Below, in pieces: positions 1 through 9,879 of a stretch of 64,000 nucleotides of DNA (its first letter is position 1; every line of letters begins with the position of its first letter). Both the position numbers and the translations under genes were made by a program. A model generated the notes under the pieces. The model had not been told where the DNA came from and did no database searches. It was given only the letters and a program-made list of their open reading frames with translations. Origin of the DNA: Pseudomonas rhodesiae (GTDB lineage: Bacteria > Pseudomonadota > Gammaproteobacteria > Pseudomonadales > Pseudomonadaceae); the NCBI RefSeq assembly GCF_007858255.1, contig NZ_VFEU01000001.1, positions 434,001-498,000 on the forward strand. The letters run 5' to 3'.

Positions 1-3
1 GGT

Positions 4-468
4 TCAAACGATGGTGAACAGCGGCTGGTCGTACTCAACCGGCTGACCGTTTTCTACCAGGATGGACTCGATCACGCCGGCTTTTTCAGCGGTGATGTGG
101 TTCATCATTTTCATCGCTTCGACGATGCAAATGGTGTCGCCCACTTTCACGGTCTTGCCCACTTCAACGAAGGCTGGCGAGGTCGGTGCCGGGGTGCGGT
201 AGAAAGTACCGACCATTGGCGACTTGACCACGAAACCGTTCAGCGCAGGAGCTGCCGGTGAGGCAGGAGCAGCCGGGGCAGCCGGTGCAGCGGCTGGTGC
301 AGCAGCAGCCGGAGCCGGCGCTTGCATCTGCGGGGCATAGAATTGTTGAGCCGGGGTCTTGCTGTGGCGGCTGATCCGTACGGACTCTTCGCCTTCCTTG
401 ATTTCCAGCTCGTCGATACCGGATTCTTCCAGCAGTTCGATCAACTTCTTAACTTTACGGATATCCAT
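4..468 (-). CDS. accB: Biotin carboxyl carrier protein of acetyl-CoA carboxylase
   Basis: This 154-residue protein is the biotin carrier of acetyl-CoA carboxylase. It shuttles carboxyl groups from biotin carboxylase to the carboxyltransferase in the first step of fatty-acid synthesis. An N-terminal helical region is followed by an Ala/Pro-rich linker (about residues 45-75). The C-terminal biotinyl domain carries the biotinylation motif EAMKMMN, whose first Lys is the biotin site. Length and layout are normal for the family. It lies 24 bases downstream of aroQ on the same strand, the usual aroQ-accB-accC order. accC would be expected just beyond the left edge. Confidence 0.97.
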   Translation of the reverse strand: MDIRKVKKLIELLEESGIDELEIKEGEESVRISRHSKTPAQQFYAPQMQAPAPAAAAPAAAPAAPAAPASPAAPALNGFVVKSPMVGTFYRTPAPTSPAFVEVGKTVKVGDTICIVEAMKMMNHITAEKAGVIESILVENGQPVEYDQPLFTIV

Positions 469-492
469 GAATCATCAACTCCCAAGGGTCGG

Positions 493-948
493 TCAGGGGC
501 GCTTGGCCGGTTGTTCAAGCTGTTCCAGGGCGGCCTCCAGGGCCAGTCGGTAACCGCTGGCGCCAAGGCCGCAGATCACTCCTACCGCTACGTCGGAGAA
601 GTAGGAGTGATGGCGGAAAGGTTCGCGTTTGTGCACGTTCGACAAATGCACTTCGATGAATGGGATGCTCACCGCCAGCAGCGCGTCACGTAATGCAACG
701 CTTGTATGCGTAAAAGCGGCTGGATTGATCAGGATAAAGTCCACACCTTCGTCGCGCGCGGCATGGATGCGATCAATCAATTCGTACTCGGCATTGCTTT
801 GCAGGTATTGCAGATGGTGGCCGGCATCACGGGCCCTCTGTTCCAGATCGAGGTTGATCTGATCGAGGGTCACTGCCCCGTAGACGCCCGGTTCACGGGT
901 GCCAAGCAGGTTCAGGTTGGGTCCGTGAAGAACCAGTAAGGTCGCCAT
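493..948 (-). CDS. aroQ: Type II 3-dehydroquinate dehydratase
   Basis: The type II dehydroquinase converts 3-dehydroquinate to 3-dehydroshikimate in the shikimate pathway. The protein has 151 residues, the usual length of the dodecameric type II family. It shows the N-terminal [10 protein letters not shown] signature, the lid-loop region around REPGVYG, the active-site segment [10 protein letters not shown] and [17 protein letters not shown]. The start is preceded by AAGGAAC at good spacing. It heads the aroQ-accB(-accC) operon reading leftward. The sequence matches AroQ1-type enzymes best; paralogues exist in Pseudomonas, so the number suffix is left off. Confidence 0.96.
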   Translation of the reverse strand: MATLLVLHGPNLNLLGTREPGVYGAVTLDQINLDLEQRARDAGHHLQYLQSNAEYELIDRIHAARDEGVDFILINPAAFTHTSVALRDALLAVSIPFIEVHLSNVHKREPFRHHSYFSDVAVGVICGLGASGYRLALEAALEQLEQPAKRP

Positions 949-1128
949 CGGCTGTTCCTTGTTATAGAGGTGGGTACGTCAGAACCCGGCGACTATGCCG
1001 CAAAGCCTTTGTGACTGTCCAGTTCTATGCAGTAGCCGGCACGATTAGCGAGGATTGCGCAAAATTTATGACTGTGGGCCAGTATCCGGTCATAGGCGAC
1101 ACGTCCTTGAACCCTATGGAGATCAAGT

Positions 1129-1215
1129 GTGGGAGGGGGCTTGCCCCCGATTGCAGTGTGACAGTCTCAGTATCTCTAACTGATCCACCGCTATCGGGGG
1201 CAAGCCCCCTCCCAC
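1129..1215. repeat. REPIN (inverted pair of REP sequences)
   Basis: Two near-perfect inverted copies of a 22-23 base REP element (GTGGGAGG...CCCCCGAT and its complement) flank about 40 bases of unique sequence. It lies in the roughly 300-base gap between aroQ and the chemoreceptor gene. The remaining gap should hold the aroQ promoter, but I could not pick convincing -35/-10 boxes. The same element recurs near 17.0 kb and three times near 20 kb. It is a non-autonomous repeat family normally mobilised by RAYT transposases, none of which is encoded here. Confidence 0.9.
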
Positions 1216-1244
1216 ATTAGTTCTTCATATGACGCTGGATCGGA

Positions 1245-3206
1245 TTAGACGCGGAATGCCTGTACGGCGGTATTGAGCTGCCCACCCAGCACCAGCAAAT
1301 GCTCACCCTGGCTGCGACCTTGGCCGATACGCAGCAAATTATCTTCGCCCAGTTGATGAATCCGCTCGCTGTTATCGCGAATCTCACTCACCGCGCCACT
1401 CTGCTGCGCGGTGACATCGGCGATACGCACGGCGGTGTCGGAAATGGTCTGGATCGCGCCGACGATTTCGTCCAATGCGCCGTCGGCGGCCTGGGCCTGC
1501 TGGGCGGTGGCTTCGGCGTGTTCCACCTGGGCGCGCATGCCTTCCACCGATTGGCGGGCGGCGCTTTGCAGGCCGGCGATCAAGCCTTGGATTTCGGCGG
1601 TGGCACCGGCGGTGCGCTGGGCCAGGGAGCGGACTTCGTCGGCGACCACCGCAAAACCGCGGCCGGCCTCCCCGGCGCGGGCGGCTTCGATGGCGGCGTT
1701 GAGCGCCAGCAGGTTGGTCTGGTCGGCGATGGAGCGGATCACCGTCAGCACGCCGCCGATGGTGGCGGATTCTTCGGCGAGTTTTTCGATCATCTGCGCG
1801 TTTTGCTGTACTTCGCCCACCAGGGCATGCAGGCCGGTCAGGCTCAGGCCGATCACCCGCTGGCCCTGTTCCACCGCCTGGCCTGCGCTGCGGCTGGCGC
1901 CGGCGGCTTGGCTGGCGTCGCCGGCCACTTGCTGAATGGTCGCTTCCAGCTCACCCAGGGAGTCGCGGATCTGCGCGGTATCGCCGGCCTGGCGCTCGGC
2001 GCCGTCGTGCAGGCCGCTGCTCAATTCGGCCAGCGCACGGCTGCTGCCGGCAACTTCTTCGGCATTGCCACGAATGGTGCCTACCAAGTCCACCAGATAG
2101 GCACGCAAGCGGTTCAGGGAGGCTTCGATATCGTGCAGTTCGCGGTTGGTCTTGCCCAAGGCAATCGGTTGGCTGAAGTCGCCATCGGCCCAGGTCGATA
2201 AGGCCGGCGCCAGGCTGGTCAGCACTCGGGCCAGGCGGCGTTGCAGGGTGTCGATCAGCAGCGCGATCAGCAGGATCAGGCCAATCATCACGCCTTGCAT
2301 CAGGCGCACTTCGCCCTGGATTTTGCCATGCTGCGCGCGCACCACCGGTTCCAGCCCGGCGATGGCCTGTTGCACCGCGTTGATCTTCAGATGCGTGGCG
2401 GCGGCCAGGTCGGCGCGCTGCTGGATCTGCGCGCGGGTGCGTTTGAGTTCGGCGGGGTAACGGGTCAGCAGGCTGTTGAGCTCGCGCTTGAGGTCGACGC
2501 CGCTGTCCTGGGCTTCGGCTTTTTCAGTGTTTTCCAGGCCCATCAACGCGGAGAAGTCATCGGTATTGGATTCGGCGCTGGCTTTCACACCCAGTAATGG
2601 CAACTGTTCCAGCAGGTCGGCCTGGCCACGGATCTGGCCGAGTTCGCGCTCCACGTCATCGGCCAGCTCGGCGCGCCCGCTGCTGACCAGTTTGTCGCGG
2701 GCCAGTGAGAGTTTGCCCAAGTGCTGGGACGCGGCCAGCAGCGCTGGGAGGTAGCGTGCAGCTTCCGGGGAGTTCACGCCGGTGGCGTACTGGCTCAGCT
2801 GTTCCAGGTTCGCACTCAGCTCACGCTCGGCCTGCACCAACAAGGCTTGCGGGTCGCCGGCCAACTTGCCGGCGGCGAGCAGGTCGGTCTTGCTGAAGGC
2901 GTCCAGCTCCACCAGGCTGGGGCGTAGGCTCTGCGTCAGCTCGGCGGGCAGTTCATCCAGATGTTGCTGCAGGCTTTCCAGGCTTTGGCTGGCGCCGCTC
3001 AAACGCAGCGCATCGCCGCTGGCCAGATAGTCCTCGATATTGCGTGCCGCCTGGTTCTGAAAGGTCTGCGACAGGCTCAGGTAGCGTTCCATCAGCAGAT
3101 AAGGGCGCTCCAAGGCGCGTTGCGACCACCATAAGGTCGCCCCCAGCGCCAGGCACACGGCCACTAACAGGAGGGTGTTGAGATTGGTCAGCAGCTTCAG
3201 GCGCAT
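1245..3206 (-). CDS. ctpL: Methyl-accepting chemotaxis protein, CtpL-like
   Basis: A 653-residue chemoreceptor. Membrane helix 1 is at about residues 11-29. A long helical periplasmic sensor follows up to a second helix near 305-325, then HAMP and the cytoplasmic signalling hairpin. The conserved tip, with [19 protein letters not shown] and [14 protein letters not shown], is clear. In P. aeruginosa the receptor beside gcbA is CtpL, linked to chemotaxis toward low inorganic phosphate. The symbol rests on this synteny plus overall layout, so ligand specificity is inferred. No strong ribosome-binding site precedes the chosen ATG. It follows gcbA by 53 bases on the same strand. Confidence 0.9.
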   Translation of the reverse strand: MRLKLLTNLNTLLLVAVCLALGATLWWSQRALERPYLLMERYLSLSQTFQNQAARNIEDYLASGDALRLSGASQSLESLQQHLDELPAELTQSLRPSLVELDAFSKTDLLAAGKLAGDPQALLVQAERELSANLEQLSQYATGVNSPEAARYLPALLAASQHLGKLSLARDKLVSSGRAELADDVERELGQIRGQADLLEQLPLLGVKASAESNTDDFSALMGLENTEKAEAQDSGVDLKRELNSLLTRYPAELKRTRAQIQQRADLAAATHLKINAVQQAIAGLEPVVRAQHGKIQGEVRLMQGVMIGLILLIALLIDTLQRRLARVLTSLAPALSTWADGDFSQPIALGKTNRELHDIEASLNRLRAYLVDLVGTIRGNAEEVAGSSRALAELSSGLHDGAERQAGDTAQIRDSLGELEATIQQVAGDASQAAGASRSAGQAVEQGQRVIGLSLTGLHALVGEVQQNAQMIEKLAEESATIGGVLTVIRSIADQTNLLALNAAIEAARAGEAGRGFAVVADEVRSLAQRTAGATAEIQGLIAGLQSAARQSVEGMRAQVEHAEATAQQAQAADGALDEIVGAIQTISDTAVRIADVTAQQSGAVSEIRDNSERIHQLGEDNLLRIGQGRSQGEHLLVLGGQLNTAVQAFRV

Positions 3207-3259
3207 GCGTGGTTTCAGCCGGCAGCAAAAGATAAGTGCCTGAAGTTATTGCGTTTCTA

Positions 3260-4930
3260 TTACAGCGTTATGACGGAGTCGGTGGATTCCGATGAAAAGA
3301 TGGCACTTTGCTTTGATGTGCGCGCCGCCTGTACGCGGTTGCGTCCTCCACCTTTGGCGCGGTACAGCGCCTCGTCGGCCTGGGCTGCCATCATCAGGCT
3401 GTCGGAACCGTCGCACAACTCCACCAGGCCGGCGCTGAAGGTGCACCACAGATCATGGGGCTGGGCGGGGTAGTGGATTTCGGCGAAGCGTTCGCGAATT
3501 TCATCCAGCACCTTGCAGGCCGATTCCAGGTCGGTGTCGGGCATGACGATGGCGAACTCCTCACCGCCGTAGCGCCCGATAAAGTCGGTCTTGCGCAACC
3601 GCTGCTTAAGAAACAGCGCCAGGCTCTTGATCACGCGGTCGCCCATCGGGTGGCCGTGGCTGTCATTGACGCGCTTGAAGTGGTCGATATCGAGCATGGC
3701 AAAGCTCAGCGGCTTGTTTTCGCGGCGCGCGCGGAAGCTGCAGTCTTCGAGCAGTTGCAGGATATGGGTGTGGTTGTACAGACCGGTCAGGCTGTCGCGC
3801 ACCATCCGCGCCTTGAGGTTACGGGCGCGGGCCGCGCGGTTGCGCACGGTGGTGATCAGGTGGCGCGGCTTGATCGGCTTGGTGAGGAAGTCGTCGCCGC
3901 CCTCGCTCATGGCATCCAGTTGCTTGTCCAGATCGTCCTCGGCCGACAGGTAGATGATCGGCACGCTCACATAACGGTCATTGTGGCGGATCACCTTGGC
4001 CAGCTCGGTGCCGGTGCAGGCGGGCATGTACATGTCGAGGATGATCAGGTCGGGCTGGAAATCCGCCAGTTCGGCCATGGCCTGGATCGGCTCGATCAAG
4101 GTGCGGGTGACGATGCCGGCGCTGTTGAGCAGGCGCTCGGTATGCAGGGCCTGGGCCCGCGAGTCATCGATGATCAGCACTTTATAAGGTTCGTACTGGG
4201 CGACGCAGGTCAGCACTTCGATCTTTTCCAGCAGGCTGGAGGCTTCCAGCGTGCCGGTGAGGAATTCCTGGCCCCCGGCGCGAACGGCGGCCAGGCGCGT
4301 GGGGGTGTCGGTTTCGTGCAGGCTGAAAAACAGCAGCGGCAGTTTTTGCTCCAGGCCTTCTTGGGCTTCGGCAGCGAGCTTGAGGCCCAGCCCGGTGCCG
4401 CAGAAATCCACGTCCATCACGATGGCAGATGGCAGACGCTCGGCCATGGACGAGCGAAATGCCGCTACGCTGTCCAGGGACTGTGCGCTCATACCAAAGA
4501 ATTCCAATTGCTTGGCCAGGCGCTCGGCACGGTCGTGATCGGCCAGCATCACGTAGATCGGCTTGCGCATCGGCGGCAGAAAGGTTTGTTCCAGCTGGTC
4601 GCCCTGGCGCAGGCCGGTGCGGGACAAACGCTGCATTAAACGGTTGAGTTCAGTGATCAACTGGCTGCTCAGGCGGCCGCGGTTTTCGTCCACCGCTTTA
4701 AGGGATTCGCCGATATGGTGAGCCAGTTGACCGTGCTCGGGCTGTTCGAAGCGCTCGGCAAAGCGCAGCAGGCGTAAATTGGCTTCGCTGAGTTCGGAGA
4801 GGTCGGCGCTCGACCATTCGCTGCGTTGCAGGCGCTGCCAGATCTCAAGAATTTGACGTGCCTGATGAATTACCCGCTGGGCAAAGTGCTGCTTGAGGCG
4901 CTCACGGCTGGGGTCTTCTGGCTCGGTCAT
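3260..4930 (-). CDS. gcbA: Diguanylate cyclase response regulator GcbA (REC-REC-GGDEF)
   Basis: A 556-residue cytosolic diguanylate cyclase that makes cyclic di-GMP. An N-terminal helical region (1-120) is followed by a first receiver-like domain (about 125-245), a second receiver (about 250-370) and a GGDEF domain. The active site reads GGEEF, near residue 456. An RxxD inhibitory site (RKTD) lies five residues upstream, so product inhibition is expected. Receiver 2 keeps the DD pair, the phospho-acceptor Asp in LDMYMP and the KP motif. Receiver 1 lacks the KP lysine and is probably not phosphorylatable. Neighbours match the P. aeruginosa and P. fluorescens gcbA locus, where the enzyme promotes biofilm formation. 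Confidence 0.9.
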   Translation of the reverse strand: MTEPEDPSRERLKQHFAQRVIHQARQILEIWQRLQRSEWSSADLSELSEANLRLLRFAERFEQPEHGQLAHHIGESLKAVDENRGRLSSQLITELNRLMQRLSRTGLRQGDQLEQTFLPPMRKPIYVMLADHDRAERLAKQLEFFGMSAQSLDSVAAFRSSMAERLPSAIVMDVDFCGTGLGLKLAAEAQEGLEQKLPLLFFSLHETDTPTRLAAVRAGGQEFLTGTLEASSLLEKIEVLTCVAQYEPYKVLIIDDSRAQALHTERLLNSAGIVTRTLIEPIQAMAELADFQPDLIILDMYMPACTGTELAKVIRHNDRYVSVPIIYLSAEDDLDKQLDAMSEGGDDFLTKPIKPRHLITTVRNRAARARNLKARMVRDSLTGLYNHTHILQLLEDCSFRARRENKPLSFAMLDIDHFKRVNDSHGHPMGDRVIKSLALFLKQRLRKTDFIGRYGGEEFAIVMPDTDLESACKVLDEIRERFAEIHYPAQPHDLWCTFSAGLVELCDGSDSLMMAAQADEALYRAKGGGRNRVQAARTSKQSAIFSSESTDSVITL

Positions 4931-5231
4931 ATCCTGACTACTAGGTGAGGGTGCATGCTGAGGTTGACTGATGGCTCTATGCTAGCACCTCTTTTCATGG
5001 GAATGAGTGTCATACGTCAATTAACTGTGCGTCTTCGCTATTCAGTTACTGACTCGGTGGTCGCGCAGCAAAAAAAACGTGCATCCTTATATAGACGAAC
5101 ACGCCCGATAAGCCAGTTTGGATAAAACCCCCACACCGACCGGCACGATGGGGTAGGGTTGTGGTCGGAGTGTTTTGAACGCACGCCCTCAATTCAAGTG
5201 CATGAACTCAAGTGATTGAAAGGATATCGCC
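4931..5231. other. Divergent intergenic region between gcbA and the DUF2333 gene
   Basis: These 301 bases separate two divergently transcribed genes, so they should contain both promoters. The sequence is richer in A+T than its flanks, with an A run at about 5070-5077. An imperfect hairpin lies around 5127-5170 (ACCCCCACACCGACC against GGTAGGGTTGTGGTCGG). I see no small coding frame, RNA gene or recognisable operator. Promoter boxes could not be assigned with confidence. Confidence 0.5.
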
Positions 5232-6299
5232 ATGCTGGACTGGAAAAACCGTGCAGGCAGTGCCACCGGCCCCGCGCCTGAACCCAAATCGACCAACCGC
5301 GGCTATTTTCGTACGCTGCTGATGAGTCGGGCCGTACTCAGCGTACTCGGCCTGTATCTGTTGGTCACCGGCGCTCTGGGCTGGTATTGGAGCGAAGAGC
5401 CGGCGTTGTTTCCGGTCCAGCAAAATGCGCAGATCGCTGCCGACAAAGACGGCAAGCAGATGGTCGTGGGCTTCACCACCGTTGAAACCCTCAAGACTGT
5501 GGTCGGCACGCTGTTGAACAAACCCGGTGGCTACATTTCCAACGACCGCTTCCCGCCGGGCCTGTGGATGGACAACATGCCCAGCTGGGAATACGGCGTG
5601 CTGGTACAGGTGCGCGACCTGACCCGCGCTCTGCGTAAGGACTTCGCCCGCTCCCAGTCCCAATCGGCTGAAGACGCTGACTTGGCCAAGGCCGAGCCGC
5701 GCTTTAACTTCGACAACAAGAGTTGGGTGTTGCCGTCCAGTGAGTCCGAGTACCAGGAAGGCATCAATTCCCTGAGCCGTTATGAAGCGCGCCTCTCCGA
5801 TCCCAACCAGAAAGGCGCGCTGTTCTACGCCCGCGCCGACAACCTGAACAATTGGCTGGGCGATGTCGCCACGCGCCTGGGTTCGTTGTCCCAGCGCCTG
5901 TCGGCCAGCGTCGGTCGGGTCAAGCTCAACACCGCGTTGAAAACCGAGGCGCTCGCGCCGGGTGAAGTGCCGCAGGTTGACGAAGAAGTGGTGGAAACCC
6001 CGTGGATGCAGATCGACAACGTGTTCTACGAAGCCCGTGGTCAGGCCTGGGCCTTGTCTCACCTGCTGCGTGCGATCGAAGTCGACTTTGCCGATGTGCT
6101 GGCCAAGAAGAACGCCACCGTCAGCGTGCGCCAGATCATTCGTGAGCTGGAAGCCTCGCAAGAGCCGGTGTGGAGCCCAATGATCCTCAATGGCAGCGGT
6201 TTTGGCGTGCTGGCCAACCACTCGCTGGTCATGGCCAATTACATTTCCCGGGCCAACGCTGCGGTGATCGACCTGCGTCAACTGCTCAACCAGGGTTGA
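5232..6299 (+). CDS. DUF2333 family membrane-anchored protein
   Basis: A 355-residue protein of the DUF2333 family, function unknown. One membrane helix (about residues 34-55, LSVLGLYLLVTGALGWYW) anchors a large, probably periplasmic domain rich in polar helices. The start follows AAAGGA at good spacing. It overlaps the next gene by one base (TGA within ATGATG), which suggests translational coupling with the NUDIX hydrolase. The same pair follows gcbA in P. aeruginosa, so the block is conserved. Nothing in the sequence shows an enzymatic motif. Confidence 0.9.
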   Translation: MLDWKNRAGSATGPAPEPKSTNRGYFRTLLMSRAVLSVLGLYLLVTGALGWYWSEEPALFPVQQNAQIAADKDGKQMVVGFTTVETLKTVVGTLLNKPGGYISNDRFPPGLWMDNMPSWEYGVLVQVRDLTRALRKDFARSQSQSAEDADLAKAEPRFNFDNKSWVLPSSESEYQEGINSLSRYEARLSDPNQKGALFYARADNLNNWLGDVATRLGSLSQRLSASVGRVKLNTALKTEALAPGEVPQVDEEVVETPWMQIDNVFYEARGQAWALSHLLRAIEVDFADVLAKKNATVSVRQIIRELEASQEPVWSPMILNGSGFGVLANHSLVMANYISRANAAVIDLRQLLNQG

Positions 6300-6838
6300 T
6301 GATGGATGCCAGTCAACGGGAGGAGGCCCATCGCGCGGCCTCCGATGCCGAGCTGATCTGTTGGGTCGACGAGCAGGACAACCTGCTCGGCCACCTCGTC
6401 AGGTCCGATCTGCGTGCGCGTGGCTTGATCGGCCGCTGCACGTTTATCTTCCTCTTCAACTCCAAGGGTCAGCTGTGCGTGCATCGGCGCACCCTGAGCA
6501 AAGCCCTGTACCCAGGGTTTTGGGACACGGCGGCGGGTGGGATGGTCGCGGCGGGTGAGTCTTACGCGGTGTCGGCGGCCCGTGAGCTGGAAGAAGAGTT
6601 GGGCGTGGGCGGGGTGGATCTGGTCGAACATGACCATTTCTATTTCGAGGATGGTGACAGTCGGCTCTGGTGTAAATCCTATTCAGCCGTGTGGGATGGC
6701 CCTCTGCGGTTACAGCCAGAAGAGGTGATGGAGGCGCGCTTTTTACCCATCAGCAAAGTCTTGCGGGACGCCAAGAAAAAACCTTACTGCCCCGACGCCC
6801 AAGAGGGCTTGCGCCGCTATCTGGCCTTGCGTCGCTAA
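6299..6838 (+). CDS. NUDIX hydrolase (YfcD-like)
   Basis: A 179-residue NUDIX hydrolase. The Nudix box is visible as GGMVAAGESYAVSAARELEEELGV, close to the Gx5Ex7REUxEExGU pattern that binds the metal, so hydrolysis of a nucleoside diphosphate-linked substrate is expected. N-terminal residues (ELICWVDEQDNLLGHLVRSDLRARGLIGR) and HRRTLSKALYPG resemble the YfcD/isopentenyl-diphosphate isomerase-like subgroup. The substrate is unknown. Two adjacent Met codons (6299, 6302) are possible starts; the first overlaps the DUF2333 stop codon. A longer in-frame extension upstream lies inside the DUF2333 gene and was not used. Confidence 0.88.
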   Translation: MMDASQREEAHRAASDAELICWVDEQDNLLGHLVRSDLRARGLIGRCTFIFLFNSKGQLCVHRRTLSKALYPGFWDTAAGGMVAAGESYAVSAARELEEELGVGGVDLVEHDHFYFEDGDSRLWCKSYSAVWDGPLRLQPEEVMEARFLPISKVLRDAKKKPYCPDAQEGLRRYLALRR

Positions 6839-7018
6839 AGTTGCATGAAATGGCGCCATTTGGCTCTTAGCAAGCGTGCTTTTTGCCGTTACACTGCGCG
6901 ACTTTTCACCCGCGTCGCTTTGGCGATTCGGTAGCGCTGCCCCTGCCTGAGTGGGGCTTCGCGGTCGGCTGACCCTTTTGGGGGCCGATCAGTCTTCATC
7001 CTCCCAAGAGGATTGCCG

Positions 7019-7390
7019 GTGGCCAAAAAAGCCGCATCCTTCGCCGCCCTTGGTGGCCTGGTATTTTCCACCGACGCAGGTCGACACTGCCCGGACTGTC
7101 GTCAGCCCGTGGACGCCTGCATCTGCAAACAGACCCTGATTCCCGAAGGCGACGGTATTGCCCGCGTGCGACGCGAGAGCAAGGGCCGTGGCGGCAAGAC
7201 GGTGACCACCATCACCGGCGTGCCCCTGGCCGCGGAGCCCCTCAAGGAACTGGCCACCACGCTGAAAAAGCGCTGTGGCACCGGTGGCGCGTTGAAAGAC
7301 GGCGTCATCGAGATCCAGGGCGACCACGTCGAGCTGTTATTGGCCGAGCTGATCAAGCTGGGATACAAGGCCAAGAAGTCCGGCGGCTGA
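7019..7390 (+). CDS. Translation initiation factor Sui1/YciH
   Basis: A 123-residue protein with a C-terminal SUI1/eIF1-like domain (from about residue 45: TTITGVPL through the GDHVELLLAELIKLGYKAK tail). Bacterial YciH-type proteins bind the small ribosomal subunit and affect start-codon fidelity or stress translation. An N-terminal Cys pair cluster (CPDCRQPVDACIC) could bind a metal; this is inference. The GTG at 7019 is chosen because AAGAGGA lies six bases upstream; the TTG at 7013 would sit against that site. In Pseudomonas this gene usually precedes speA, as here. Confidence 0.9.
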   Translation: MAKKAASFAALGGLVFSTDAGRHCPDCRQPVDACICKQTLIPEGDGIARVRRESKGRGGKTVTTITGVPLAAEPLKELATTLKKRCGTGGALKDGVIEIQGDHVELLLAELIKLGYKAKKSGG

Positions 7391-7531
7391 GCCTCTTAGC
7401 GGCCAGTGTCTAAACTCTGTCCTGCGAGTGGGGTCTACCTCTCTTACAGGCAAATCGTCATTTTCATTCTTTAGACTGCGCCGGCCTCGAACCCGAGGCG
7501 GTGCCTTCGACTTCATTTATAGGGGACTTCG

Positions 7532-9445
7532 ATGTCCGTACGACGCACACGCAAAGACGATGGCAGCCAATGGACCGTTGCGGACAGCCGCAGTGTTTAT
7601 GGGATCCGCCATTGGGGGGCCGGGTATTTCGCGATCAATGACGCCGGTCGCGTTGAAGTTCGTCCAAACGGCCCGAACAGCACGCCCGTCGACCTTTACG
7701 AGCAAGTCGACGAACTGCGCAAAAGCGGTCTGTCGCTGCCGCTGCTGGTGCGCTTCCCCGACATCTTGCAAGACCGCGTGCGCCAACTGACCGGTGCTTT
7801 CGATTCCAACATCGAACGCCTGGAGTACCAGAGTAAGTACACCGCGCTGTACCCGATCAAGGTGAACCAGCAGGAAGCGGTGATCGAGAACATCATCGCC
7901 ACCCAGAACGTTTCCATTGGCCTCGAAGCCGGCTCCAAGCCCGAGCTGCTGGCCGTGCTGGCGTTGGCACCAAAGGGCGGCACCATCGTTTGCAACGGTT
8001 ACAAGGACCGTGAGTTCATCCGTCTGGCGCTGATGGGCCAGAAGCTGGGCCACAACGTGTTTATCGTGATCGAAAAAGAATCCGAAGTCGGCCTGGTGAT
8101 CGAAGAGGCCGCGAGCCTCAAGGTCAAGCCTCAGGTGGGCTTGCGCGTGCGCTTGTCGTCCTTGGCGTCGAGCAAGTGGGCGGACACCGGTGGCGAGAAA
8201 TCCAAGTTCGGTTTGTCGGCCGCGCAGTTGCTGTCGGTGGTCGAGCGCTTCCGCGCCGCAGGCCTGGATCAGGGCATTCGTCTGCTGCACTTCCACATGG
8301 GCTCGCAGATCGCCAACCTGGCGGACTACCAGCACGGCTTCAAAGAGGCCATTCGTTATTACGGCGAACTGCGTAACCTCGGCCTGCCAGTGGATCACAT
8401 CGATGTCGGCGGTGGCCTGGGCGTGGACTACGACGGTACCCACTCGCGCAATGCCAGCTCCATCAACTACGACATGGACGACTACGCCGGCGTGGTGGTG
8501 GGCATGCTCAAGGAGTTCTGCGACGCGCAGAGCCTGCCGCATCCGAACATTTTCTCCGAAAGCGGCCGTTCGCTGACCGCCCACCACGCCATGCTGGTGG
8601 TGCAGGTGACCGACGTCGAGAAACACAACGACGAAATCCCGCTGATCGAGAACAAGGAAAGCCTGCCGGAAACCGTGCAATGGCTGGTGGACCTGCTCGG
8701 CCCGACCGACATCGAAATGGTCACCGAAACCTACTGGCGCGCTACCCACTATATGAGCGACGTGGCTGCCCAGTACGCCGACGGCAAGCTGACCCTTTCG
8801 GAAAAAGCCCTGGCCGAACAGTGCTACTTCGCCGTGTGCCGTCGCCTGCATAACTCGCTGAAAGCCCGCCAGCGCTCGCACCGCCAAGTACTGGACGAAC
8901 TCAACGACAAACTAGCCGACAAGTACATCTGCAACTTCTCGGTCTTCCAGAGCCTGCCGGACACCTGGGCCATCGGCCAAGTGCTGCCGATCCTGCCGCT
9001 GCACCGTCTCGACGAAGAGCCGCTGCGCCGTGCAGTGCTGCAGGACCTGACCTGCGACTCCGACGGCAAGATCAAGCAATACGTCGACGAGCAGAGCATC
9101 GAAACCAGCCTGCCGGTACACGCCCTGAAGGAAGGCGAGGACTACCTGCTGGGTATCTTCCTGGTCGGCGCCTACCAGGAAATTCTCGGCGACATGCACA
9201 ACCTGTTTGGCGACACCGACTCGGTGAACATCTACCAGCGTGAAGACGGCTCGGTGTACAGCGCCGGGATCGAAACCCACGACACCATCGAAGACATGCT
9301 GCGCTACGTGCACTTGTCGCCGGAAGAGTTGATGACGCACTACCGTGACAAGTGCGCCAGCGCGAAGATCAGCGCGTCGGAGCGTACCCAGTTCCTGGAT
9401 GCGTTGCGTCTGGGGCTGACGCGTTCGTCCTACTTGTCTTCCTGA
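7532..9445 (+). CDS. speA: Biosynthetic arginine decarboxylase
   Basis: A 637-residue PLP-dependent arginine decarboxylase (alanine racemase-like fold) that makes agmatine, the first step of putrescine synthesis from arginine. Visible features are the PLP-lysine segment [18 protein letters not shown], the glycine-rich phosphate-binding [12 protein letters not shown] and FSESGRS. Length fits the biosynthetic SpeA family (about 630-660). The start is preceded by AGGGGAC. It is probably transcribed from its own promoter in the 141-base gap after sui1. Confidence 0.97.
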   Translation: MSVRRTRKDDGSQWTVADSRSVYGIRHWGAGYFAINDAGRVEVRPNGPNSTPVDLYEQVDELRKSGLSLPLLVRFPDILQDRVRQLTGAFDSNIERLEYQSKYTALYPIKVNQQEAVIENIIATQNVSIGLEAGSKPELLAVLALAPKGGTIVCNGYKDREFIRLALMGQKLGHNVFIVIEKESEVGLVIEEAASLKVKPQVGLRVRLSSLASSKWADTGGEKSKFGLSAAQLLSVVERFRAAGLDQGIRLLHFHMGSQIANLADYQHGFKEAIRYYGELRNLGLPVDHIDVGGGLGVDYDGTHSRNASSINYDMDDYAGVVVGMLKEFCDAQSLPHPNIFSESGRSLTAHHAMLVVQVTDVEKHNDEIPLIENKESLPETVQWLVDLLGPTDIEMVTETYWRATHYMSDVAAQYADGKLTLSEKALAEQCYFAVCRRLHNSLKARQRSHRQVLDELNDKLADKYICNFSVFQSLPDTWAIGQVLPILPLHRLDEEPLRRAVLQDLTCDSDGKIKQYVDEQSIETSLPVHALKEGEDYLLGIFLVGAYQEILGDMHNLFGDTDSVNIYQREDGSVYSAGIETHDTIEDMLRYVHLSPEELMTHYRDKCASAKISASERTQFLDALRLGLTRSSYLSS

Positions 9446-9458
9446 TACCGTCTTGAGC

Positions 9459-9482
9459 GACGCACGGTGTTTTCCGTGCGTC
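9459..9482. terminator. Hairpin downstream of speA, probable terminator
   Basis: A perfect 9-bp stem (GACGCACGG/CCGTGCGTC) with a six-base loop TGTTTT begins 14 bases after the speA stop codon. There is no good T run after it on either strand, so it may be a weak intrinsic terminator or an mRNA-stabilising end. It also lies just beyond the stop of the convergent lipoprotein pseudogene and could serve both. Confidence 0.6.
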
Positions 9483-9497
9483 GTATCGGCGGGCGCT

Positions 9498-9808
9498 TCA
9501 GTGCACTTTCAGGCACACACTGTGGCCGCATTGAGCGGTGTTGAACTCGAGGCTAAGTCGGTCAATTCTGTCAACGTTACCGTTTCTACGGTGCACCATG
9601 ACGACTCGGTCATCAATGGGCAGCTCAACTCGACCTTCTGGCGCAAGTTGGTGAACATCGGCTTCTTGGGTGACTATCAGATTGAACTCGGTGCTGTTTT
9701 CACCTCCAGCATGCCCTGAACATTGGCCGGCCCTTGCCCATTAGTGCAGCCAGCAGTGGTTGCGAGTGTGCAAGCGGCGGCCATCCACAGTGCTTTCGTG
9801 ATGTTCAT
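9498..9808 (-). pseudogene. Small exported lipoprotein, frameshifted
   Basis: The ATG at 9808 follows a strong AAGGAGAG site and starts a lipoprotein signal peptide ending TTAGC (lipobox, Cys21). That frame stops at 9677 after 43 residues. A second frame, open from just after a TAA near 9738 down to 9498, encodes a coherent protein segment (ENSTEFNLIVTQEADVHQL and onward) ending CGHSVCLKVH. That tail resembles the tail of the next gene (two Cys, then CLxV). I infer a one-frame shift around 9700-9735 that split a gene of about 100 residues. A truncated functional 43-residue lipopeptide is the alternative. A lux-box-like palindrome lies upstream. Confidence 0.6.
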
Positions 9809-9879
9809 ATCCGACTCTCCTTGAATGTATGGGATGGGGATTACCCATGACCATTCAACGCCCGAAGTGTCGATTTGTA

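Noticed and set aside
6848..6861. Fourteen-base palindrome AAATGGCGCCATTT after the NUDIX gene
   Set aside because: It is a perfect palindrome, but has no loop for a terminator and matches no operator I know. It may be chance, so it is recorded here and not called.
9453..9719. Plus-strand 88-residue open frame after speA
   Set aside because: It overlaps the minus-strand lipoprotein, which has a strong Shine-Dalgarno, a lipobox and a promoter. The plus-strand frame has none of these.
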